Below, one piece after another: positions 34,938 through 64,000 of a stretch of DNA of 64,000 nt (within the stretch, counting starts at the first letter, position 1; each line of letters opens with the position of its first letter). This stretch comes from Fistularia commersonii (Eukaryota; Chordata; Actinopteri; Syngnathiformes; Fistulariidae). A program made the position numbers and the translations under genes. Location of the stretch: positions 21,371,258-21,435,257 of the forward strand of contig JBBMNZ010000001.1 of NCBI GenBank assembly GCA_037954325.1, given 5' to 3'. Under the pieces are notes generated by a model. It was not told the origin of the DNA and searched no databases. It saw only the letters and a program-made list of their open reading frames with translations.

Positions 34938-35626
34938 AAGAGTAAAGTGCAATGTTTCCGCTATCACTTTCCAAAGGCGCTTCACTCAACGGGAGGACAC
35001 ACCTCCATCTTCTTTCGGTATCGCTCACTGATACGGCTGCTCTCCAGGTCTCACCTTTCTGCTCTTGTATCCTTGAGGCTGGTCCTTTGGGTTTTTAGAC
35101 GTGCCTGCAATAATCGACAACGTTAGCAAGGAGCTCAGAGTGCGTCCGTGAGGAACTGCTGGGCAAGCAAACCAATCAAGCTACTGCTGTTGCGCAGTGT
35201 TGTCATCACGACTCCATTGTTCTACCGGATACTTGGTCGCTGGAGGATTCGCATTGCTTCAAACTCAGCTTGGGTACAAGAGATTGTTTTCATGATATAC
35301 GGATTGAGTCATTTTCTTTTTATGTAATATGCAAGAGAACGTGATGTCTCCTCTTCACTCAAGGAGCGAGGAGGGCTTGAGGGTAGGGTAGTCGGAGGAA
35401 AGTGCATTGAGCGGTCTGCTTCCCCAACCTGATCTGGAGGACGTGATGGGGACTGATAGAGAAGTGTAGCTGTGCCATAAGGTGCTGCAATGTTATATAA
35501 AAGTGACGATGCAGAGACGGCACGGACTGAAAATGAGAGAATGCAAAGACCGAACTCGTGCCTTGGCTCCCCTGGTTCCACTCACCCACTGCCACAGCTC
35601 ACGTTTTCTGGCAGCGTTTAGGAAAA

Positions 35627-35632
35627 AATAAA
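35627..35632 (+). terminator. Candidate trnp1 polyadenylation signal
   Basis: AATAAA lies about 690 bases after the trnp1 stop. It is the first canonical hexamer I noticed downstream. An untranslated second exon elsewhere cannot be excluded. Confidence 0.3.
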
Positions 35633-38600
35633 TTAGAGGAGTAGAGTTCACGCTGGGACAATGCACCTGTGGCCTCATTTTATTTAGTCACCTAGCAACC
35701 GCTTACTGCTCTAAATCCACGTCCACAAAGAATGTATCCACTTTTAACTTTGCTACCACTGGATGGCCAACGATATAGTGGCGAAAATCTCTGGCGTTCT
35801 ATTACAAATATACTGATCCGGCTGCGTGAACAAAAAAACGACAACAAAAAAAGAAAAAAACCAGCTCATTCTAGAAGGTCATCATTTTTGAAATCATTAG
35901 GGCTTGCAATTAAGTTAAGCTGTGACAGCGTGCTTGGAGAATTCATCTGGAAGAGAGGCGCGGCGGGACATTAATAGAATCCATTCAGCTTTTTGCAGCA
36001 AGTAAAGCATAGATAGGTCATATACTGTATGTATACATATATATAAGCTGTGTGTGTGTGAGTGTGCTGGGCCGAGATGATATTCTTCGATGGATTGCAA
36101 AACCTCCCACACACATTCATGTAGTTCTCCCACACGCACATGTGACCCGATTTCCAAATTTAGCTCGCACTCGTATGCCGACGTCTCCTTCCTCCTCACA
36201 CCTCATTCTCTCCGGAGCAGGAAAATTCGAAGAATCTGCCGTTCAGCCGCCCCTCCCATCCATCGCTTCAACCGTGTGCTCATACCGAGGGTATCTATTC
36301 CCAGCATTTGAAGGTTACGGTGTTTCAGCTCTGCCTCGCTCGCAGATTTGAGAGAATGTTGGCAACTGTCTACGTATGCTGCATTTTCCTAAAGGAGCTC
36401 AACTTTGTCAATGTGGAATCCCTCACGGTGCTTTGTTTGCTCATGAGTGACGACTGAGGGAGACTCATCACTGGGACACCGATGCTTTTTGCTGTATAAC
36501 TCTTGAATATCCATTAAGTCGTCACGCATGCTGAGATTTTCTGACGTTGTATGTATTATCGGAATGTCACCATCTCATTTGAGATGAATCGAGGCTTCTG
36601 TTTCCTCATCGATGGCGGTATTCTATTACTCTGGCGCAAGGCGGCCTGTGTCAGGGACCCCGCGGGCGGGCCTGAAGATGAATAGTAAAGCGCTGCATCT
36701 AAAATGCGGTGAAGGACTGTATCCGCATGAGCAAATGAAAATAATGACTGTACAAATTCAATGGGACGGTTTCTCGACAACAAATTTAAGGGCTCAAAGA
36801 ATCGGTTTTGTTAGTTTGGCGGTCGGACTACAGTTGTAATCTCACAGGTGTTGCTGAGTGAATTGGGTCAGTGATTTCCTGCGATTTTGGACGACCTTAC
36901 AATTAAACGCTTCACAGGTAACTCCGCGTCACTGAGGGAAGGCTCGCTTGTCATCTTTGCACATTCTAACCAAACCGTAACACAGTTGAAAGAGTGTCCA
37001 GATTAGAAGGTTCTAGTAAGCCTTACACCTCTATCCATTGTTATGCGTTAAGAGCTGGTGTTACTGCTAAATACCAACAGGCTAATATATTGCTTTTTAT
37101 GCCTTATGCAATAGCAAGGACAATTATAATGGAGAAAAACAAACGACAAGGGTGATGTTAAAATCATCTCTTGCACAGCTGTGAAAACGCTCCTTTTGGG
37201 TTTTTATGAGAAGATGTTTCCCAAAGATCTCTGGGCCCACTTGCAGAATGAATGTAGAATTTTCTTGCATTATTATTATCATTAGTATTATGTTTATTTG
37301 AATGTTTACCATAACACTGGATGTAATCTTTTGTATCATTTGTGAGTTTTAAACCTTTGCGTTGTCTCCAATTTCTTTGCCTCTAAAGAAAAACGAAAGA
37401 TAATGCAAACGTGACTCTGCGATAACTTTGACATGTTTGTAAAACACCAAATAATTCTAGTCTGTGGAGTGGTCTAATATTTTAACCCTTTCTTTCTAAT
37501 AGTTCATTAGCTTTAACCGCAGTATACGTCTGTAGGCCGATTAGTTGATGTTAGCACGAATGTTACACTTTGGTTTTACTCAGTAATTGTAGGTAAGCAG
37601 TCAGTTGGCTTTCAGTTTCAAATTTGCAGCTTTTGCATAAATTAAAGAGCCTTAATTCCAAATTATCCTCCGCGTTTATTGCAGTATGTGTGTGGATTTT
37701 AAGAGGAATGAAAATCAGCCGTAGTTGTTCCCAAACCTTTATAACACACTTCAAACACTTCTGGAAAGACATCCCTCTGTAACAGAAACTACGAATGTTC
37801 TATTTTACATTTACATTATCTGGAAATGCAGTTGAGCAGAAAACAACTGTGTGCAAAACAGAGGGAAGAGTCTTGTAAAATACACTAAGTTATTAAATAA
37901 ACTTGCATGAAATACTGCAGAGTTTGGATTGAATGTTTGTTTTTGTTTGATTTTTTTATCGTGTAACATGATATATCTGCAGGCAGGAACTGTATAACTG
38001 GAAATACAACCCTCCTCCAAGACGTCATTATAGTGAGCCTGGATTTGCAAAGTTACATTAAGCTGATGTTTTTCGCTGTGACTCACTTAATGGCAGGCAT
38101 TAACCTTTTGATGGGGTTTTGGTCAGGCTTGTCTAAATGGGAAAATAACAGAATATCCTTTATGTGATATTTTTAGAGAGCGCAGATGGCGATGCAAACT
38201 TAAAAAAAAAAATACTAATGACCAAAGCCATGTTTATGTGAATCCTGAGATTAGCAAAAGGCTTCGCTCTGCATCTCATGGATTATTATTATATTCCAAA
38301 GCATTTACATTAATGTTGTAGTCTTTATGAATGGGAGAGGTCCCGATTGTTGATTACAAAAAGCGAAGGCATTGGCTGCGAGCATGTACGCCGAGCTGAC
38401 GAGAGGAGGAATAGCTCCGTCAGCCAACGGGCTGCTAGCCAAGTGGTGCGTTATGTAAGTGACAGGTTGGAATTTCGTCATCCTAGGTTCAGGAAATATT
38501 TAGGCAGACGACATGATGGGATGTGGAGAATGTACAGAGACCTGAGAGATGAAGGAAGAGCTTCGAAAATGAAGAGTTATTTATAAGGGCAACTGTCAGA

Positions 38601-38667
38601 ATGTGAACCACTGAAACTATATGCTGTGATTGTAGAAGTATTTCAATAATACTATCAAAAATAGCTA

Positions 38668-39030
38668 TGCGGGGGTGGCACAGTCACACAGTGGTCAGCA
38701 CATCTGCCTCACAGCCAGAAGGTCCCTTGTTGGATTCCCACAGGAGGGCATTTCTGTGTGGAGTCTCTAGGTTCTCCTCATGTCTGTGAGGGGCTCCTCC
38801 AACAGTCCAAAAACATGCAGGAGGTTCACCGGAGCCCCTACATTGTCCAGATGTGTGAATGAATGGGTGTCTCGATATATGTGAATGGGAGGATGAATGG
38901 TTGGATGTCTCTGTATGTCTCCCTGTGATTGGTCCAGGATAAACCTCACCTCTTGCCCAATGACACATGGATCGGCTCCAGCACCCCCGAGACCCGGAGT
39001 GCAGGATACGTGGTATTGATAATAAATGAA
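38668..39030 (+). mobile_element. tRNA-like SINE copy
   Basis: It opens with a box-A-like GTGGCACAG...GTGGTCAGCAC and a box-B-like GTTGGATTCCC, then the body TTTCTGTGTGGAGTCTCTAG, CAGTCCAAAAACATGCAGGA, and a 3' part ending near GAGTGCAGGATA and GAATGAATGA. This is the best-preserved of about nine copies or pieces in the window. Confidence 0.7.
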
Positions 39031-39154
39031 TGAATAACTAGATGTTCCTCTCCAGCCTGCACATAGTGGACTCCTGACTTTTAGCATTGTGGTCATGGCT
39101 GTATACTTGTAATTTAACATCTAAAATAAACCAGGGTGAACAATCCTATAGTTA

Positions 39155-39172
39155 TGTATATATATATATATA

Positions 39173-39218
<46 letters not shown>

Positions 39219-39329
39219 TACACGCATACATATATAGACATATAGACATATATATGCATACGTATATACACACACACACACACATATATATGTACATGTA
39301 TATATACACATACATATATACATACACAT

Positions 39330-39360
<31 letters not shown>

Positions 39361-39516
39361 CACACACATATATATGGGGTTTATATAAATATCTACATAC
39401 ATACATATGGGTTTATATATATATATACACACACACACACATATGCATAAATATATATATATACACACATACGCATACATAAACTTACATGTACAAATAT
39501 ATACACATATGCATAA

Positions 39517-39553
<37 letters not shown>

Positions 39554-39650
39554 TACGCATACATATACATACATGAACAAATATATACATATATGCATAA
39601 AAAAAAATATATATATATGTATATATATATACATATATATATACCACTGA
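39155..39650. repeat. AT/AC compound repeat, about 0.5 kb
   Basis: Alternating TATA, CACA and CATA blocks. The 250-codon minus-strand frame (39873-39121) is mostly translated repeat. Confidence 0.9.
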
Positions 39651-41402
39651 ATGGTGTTGATTCAACATTCTGGGCCCAGAAAAAGGTGTACGGTGTACGG
39701 AAGACCCGGGCAACAGATCTTGGCTGGGAAAAGAGTCCAAGATCAGCAGCAAACCGACTGAATAATTTAAAAGGATGTGCAGCTTCAACTGAGAGCAAGG
39801 CACTCAGGGCATCTTTTCCCTTTAAGCTGCACATCTGTCTGCTGCTCTCACTCCCCCGACAGGAAGCCATCACATGCTGCTTGTCAGTTCCCTGTGCAGT
39901 TCTATTCAGGATTATGTAAAATACTCACTAAGAAGGGGTGTTCCTTGTTATATTGATGTACAAGATCTTGTTTGTACAATTGTACACCTCTCGGGTCCAT
40001 CACACAACGCATTTCTGCATTCGTCTGCTCATTTCCATCTCTGTGACCAGACAACTGAAGCAGGGACTGACAGCTTGCCGCCTCTCCCGTGTTCGTAATC
40101 AAGTAAACACCTGCTGCCGGCCTGCCTTTGGCCGTCACTGTCAATGTTTGTTTCCAATTAAATGAAATGAGAGCCGCTCTAAATGCAGCTTTCTCCTCTC
40201 GCGCTAAGGATGGAGATGGGAGGGAAAATAGCGACATTAAAAATCGCAACATCTGTTCATAATACGCCTTTAAACATGCAAAATGCAAGGAAAAACAAGA
40301 CAGATATACACATCTGTGGATATATTTAGACAAGTATTTACACAGAACGGCGCGCAATTACATGAAATGTTACTTTACAGGAGATTTTACTGGAACAGAA
40401 AATGAGCAGTTACATCCAAACTCCCACGTCTTCCCTTAACATTCCTAAATCCTGGATTCTTCTCTTTATGTACAGTAAGTGCAAGTGCGCTGGTGTGTGT
40501 CTGCTGTGATACCACCTCGCCTCCAGTGACAGAGCTCACTAAACACACAGTTGCAGGGGGGGTGCTGTTATTAACGGCTGCCCTCCACATACCATTTTCT
40601 GGTGAAACGGGGAAGAATCCTTCTTCCTGACACTCTGCCGTTACTTCTGGGAAGGAGGGCCTCTGGGGGCCGCCACCTCCTACCAGGAGGAAACTGGAGC
40701 CGCGGGCGGCCCTGGTGCCAGCTGGCTGTGCCCAGAATCAGCGGCGTTCAGGTTTCAGATCACTCCCGTGTTTCCCGGCTGGCCGGCGACAGACTGGCAG
40801 GCACTAAAAGCACTTAGACGCCGAGCAGCACATCGTGACTTAAACGAATACGTGGCTGTATTTGTTTTAGTCTCAGAAAAGCAGCTTCTACATGTTTACG
40901 TCCCTTTAGATTTAAAGTGCCTTAAATGGTTTTGCTCCAAAGGTGAGTTTTTTTTGCACCAATGCAGGAATTCTACACTGCTTAGACACACAACATGCGA
41001 ATGTGCCGTGGATGGTTTGCTGCTGGCGCCGTTGTGATCAAAACCAACAATGCATTTGGACTTTTCAATAACGTCTCGTGGTTTTAAGCCTCCAGGAAAA
41101 CACGTCGGGGGTTAAAAAAACCAACGGGGGGGAAAGGTCCCTGGGCTGGAGGGCGTACTGCGGTGGAACATATGCTGTACGTTCCCCGGGTAATTTGGAG
41201 GGCGGGTGTGTAAAAGATAAAACAAATGTTCTCAGTTGCAGCGAATCTCCTCACTGAGCTGTTTCGAATCTGCTCAAAATGGTCCCAGCTCAAGCGGATT
41301 CAGGTTGCATCCAGGAAAAGCAGGCCCCGTCGATAAAATCCAAACTTCCAGAGGGTAATATTTTCCAGAAAACCATCCTCTGCTGGTTTGCCTCCCCGAA
41401 TA

Positions 41403-61754
<20,352 letters not shown>

Positions 61755-61836
61755 GTTTGAAGGGGTGTAGGGGGATTCGGTCACTGCGGACGGAGGGACG
61801 CCAAACTTTCACGGGCGTGCGTAAATTCCATCTGAA

Positions 61837-61839
<3 letters not shown>

Positions 61840-61886
<47 letters not shown>

Positions 61887-61897
61887 GTGGGGGTGGA
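61840..61897. repeat. GT microsatellite, asap3 5' leader or flank
   Basis: About 19 GT units followed by a G-rich GGGTGGGTGTGTGGGGGTGG stretch, starting 86 bases upstream of the asap3 start codon. Confidence 0.9.
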
Positions 61898-61899
61898 TG

Positions 61900-62110
61900 T
61901 AAGTTGTCCAGTAAAACAAAACAAAAACAAAATCCCCAGGCAGATCCGTGGAGCCGTGACCGACTTCAGCGTCGACCTCGCGAATCTGGAGGTGGAGGCG
62001 GGAGCTGCGGCGCTATTGTGCGCCAGTGGAGGGAGGAGGAGGGCGCGCACACGCACACGCACACACACATTGGCGTCACGTGGGAACGGTGGCGCACTGT
62101 TTTGGCACAC
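61900..62110 (-). promoter_or_regulatory. Possible asap3 5' UTR/promoter, GC-rich
   Basis: Upstream of the asap3 start codon, about 61940-62090 is locally GC- and CpG-rich with GC-box-like GGAGGCGGGAG. It is flanked by a GT repeat (61840-61881) on the start-codon side and a GA-rich tract (62110-62160) on the far side. No TATA box or transcription start can be fixed. A non-coding first exon further upstream is possible. Confidence 0.3.
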
Positions 62111-62327
62111 TATGAGAGAGAGAGAGAGAAAGAGACATAGAGAGAGAGAGGGAGGCACACTCCTGCTTTTCACCCGCGCTCCTCTTTTCCATGCAAGTCT
62201 GCGGAGGGTGTGCATGGTGGTCGCCATGGAAACCCCTGAAAGCTTCATTCACACACTGCAACAATCCGGCCCTTGAGTACATTTTTTTTTTCATGTTTAT
62301 CCTCCTCCTCTTTTTGCACCTTCATCC

Positions 62328-62330
<3 letters not shown>

Positions 62331-62374
<44 letters not shown>
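62331..62374. repeat. GT/GC alternating tract
   Basis: GT units pass directly into GCGCGCGCGC: 44 bases of strict purine-pyrimidine alternation. Confidence 0.9.
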
Positions 62375-62375
<1 letters not shown>

Positions 62376-63821
62376 AAGCAAATCTGCTTCCTCTTCCCGT
62401 TCCCATGACAAAACACACATTCTGAATTCCAGCTCTTCTTTCTGGAAGGGAGAGAAAGGAGAGGTGCTGGAGAGGTGGAAACCCTCGCCACAGGCTCGTC
62501 ACTGTCGAGGCTTATCGCCGACCTTTGCCCCCCTGGGGAGGAGGGGGAGGTGAGGTGCAGAGAGGTGATTCCAGGAAGCACCAGGAAGCCTCATATTTGC
62601 GCACAGAAACTTCGAATTTCTCTTCGACTTTGTGAAAACACACCAAAGTTCACACGAGGAACATGTGTGTGGAAGTTCGGAGGGGCACCGCAAGAAAAAA
62701 AAAAACGTCAAACCGGGCGAACGCCCTCTGAGCCGGATCGTTCCACGAAGCCTCACCTGTCTCTCTTGACGACGAGAGATGCGGGAACCACCCCGTGGTG
62801 GATTCGAGCGGTTTTGCCCCGTATAGGTGTTGCTTTGCGGGATGTGCGACAAATGTCTGCCTGCGTGCATCGTTTCTGCAGGCTGATGTAATGCAGCCTC
62901 TCCGAGCGCCAACAATACCCTCCTTCAGATTCTTTGCCCCCCTTCCTTTCCCATCGGCCCCCCCGACCCTCCCTTTGTAAAGAAGCGCGGCCTTTGTGCA
63001 GTCGCCAGCCGTCAGGCCCGGCGCTGCTGTGAAACCGAGCGGACCGGTTTGCGACGCTGGCAATACAGGAGAGAGGAAGGCAGGAGGGGATTTCACAGGA
63101 GAATAATTTGCGGAAGAGGAGAGATTTTGGATGATAGAAGACAGGATGTGGAGATAAAAAAACCCGCTCTATGTAAACACAACCTGAAGTGACTCATTTC
63201 ATTTCACTCTTTGTCTCCACCCGTTTCCTTCCTCCCAAACACATCCATCCACCGCTCTCGGTGTCCTCGTCGTCCTCTCTTATCTGCTCATTTCGTATCT
63301 CTTTTGAGCCAAGTTGCCCCGCCGAGAGTGACGCTGTGACTTCCAAACAAGTGAAATCCACTGCGCCTCGCCAGCTAGCTTTTCCTCCGCGGCACGCACA
63401 CATACGGACACACAGCGCAGCAGAGAGGTTGGCGGGACGCCTTCCAGTAAAGATTATAGCTGCCAGGATTTCCACGCTGCTTCCCAGCAGCCCAGAGAAA
63501 TACGCAAGGTCCGGCACCCCCCCTTACGCCCCCCAAACGTTTCCCCTCCCCCTTGCTTGTTGACTCAGCTCCACAAGCTCTGCTATCAATTTACTACCCA
63601 TGTCAAGGCATGAGGCCCAGGCTTACCGTAAAATAACCCCCCCACTCCGACTCGGTCAACCAAAAATGAGAGGACGGCAGACAGAGAGCAGGCAAGGAGC
63701 CTGTTTTATTCTCTCTCCGAAGTGTTTTGAACAAAGTGTTGGAAGGCGGCCTACGTCAGTGACATGCACAGCTGCAGCCACTTGGAGGTAATGCAAAGAG
63801 AGCTGTCACTTTTCTCTAATG

Positions 63822-64000
63822 GAATACAGTGTACCCTCGCTACTTTGCATTTTTTTTTTTCTTTTCAGTTTTCGAGATTTATCATTCCTTGACTCTTTTT
63901 TTGCGCTTTTTGAATTTTTCGTGATGAAATGGCCTAAAAAGAAAAAAACGGTTAAAAATAAATTTAATTAAATTGAATTAGTAAATGAAATTAAAATTAT
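63822..64000 (+). mobile_element. Possible pogo-like element terminus, cut by window end
   Basis: TACAGTGTACCCTCGCTACT followed by TTTTCGAGATTTATC resembles the left terminus of pogo/Tigger-like elements in fish. The rest lies beyond the window. Confidence 0.3.

Larger units (their letters stand above)
34938..41402. other. Region between convergent trnp1 and asap3
   Basis: It should contain the 3' UTRs of both genes. It also holds a SINE (38668-39030), an AT/AC tract (39155-39650) and an open frame of unknown meaning at 38347-38586. I recognise no further exon. Confidence 0.45.
62111..64000. other. 5' flank of asap3, no gene recognised
   Basis: GA-, GT- and GC-rich patches are followed by ordinary sequence. 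Several overlapping open frames occur on both strands (62.5-63.6 kb) without recognisable domains or clear splice structure. The last about 180 bases look like a transposon terminus. Confidence 0.4.

Noticed and set aside
39121..39873. 250-codon minus-strand open frame, the longest in the window
   Set aside because: Over half is Tyr/Ile/Cys/Val repeat from translated TA/CA dinucleotides.
62499..63096. Overlapping 138- and 148-codon minus-strand frames upstream of asap3
   Set aside because: No domain, different frames over the same DNA, matched by an equally long plus-strand frame. Probably chance in GC-richer flank.

Overview
This is vertebrate nuclear DNA, almost certainly from a ray-finned (teleost) fish. 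Genes are split into many short GT-AG exons with long introns. CA/GT and AT microsatellites are very dense. The interspersed repeats are of kinds typical of fish: Tc1-like and Tigger/pogo transposon relics, a TA-flanked MITE, and tRNA-like SINEs. There is no bacterial-style operon, CRISPR array or rRNA. All exon borders below were placed by hand from splice signals, reading phase and remembered family sequences.

Layout. (1) 1-17.7 kb: no exon I can support. It is either the 5' flank or an early intron of the first gene, with microsatellites, SINE pieces, a three-unit minisatellite and a perfect 16-bp inverted repeat. (2) 17,741-25,556, + strand: 20 coding exons of a p90 ribosomal S6 kinase, best matched to RSK1 (rps6ka1). 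It is complete from just before the N-terminal kinase domain to the stop codon. About 36 N-terminal residues lie in exons I could not find. The 3' UTR probably ends near 26.73 kb. Its introns hold a MITE and a Tigger/pogo relic. (3) 26.7-34.3 kb: intergenic, with two different degenerate Tc1-like elements side by side in opposite orientations. (4) 34,317-34,937, + strand: intronless coding region recognised as trnp1 (TMF1-regulated nuclear protein 1). (5) 35-41.4 kb: intergenic, with a SINE and a 0.5-kb AT/AC tract. (6) 61,754 down to 41,403, - strand: 26 coding exons of a BAR-PH-ArfGAP-ANK-SH3 protein, best matched to asap3. I reconstruct 1,015 codons plus stop with every exon phase consistent. 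(7) 62-64 kb: GC-rich 5' flank of asap3, then unannotated sequence ending in a possible pogo-like terminus.

The three genes share no biochemical pathway that I know of. rps6ka1 encodes an ERK-activated Ser/Thr kinase, trnp1 a nuclear regulator of proliferation, and asap3 an Arf GTPase-activating protein of focal adhesions and the actin cytoskeleton. Their human counterparts all lie on 1p36, so the window is probably a conserved synteny block. I found no convincing new biological system. The most interesting points are a complete SH3 domain in asap3 (apparently lost in the human protein), TG-repeat splice acceptors in both large genes, a very weak donor inside the ArfGAP zinc-finger coding sequence, a Cys in the RSK DFG segment, and several repeat structures.
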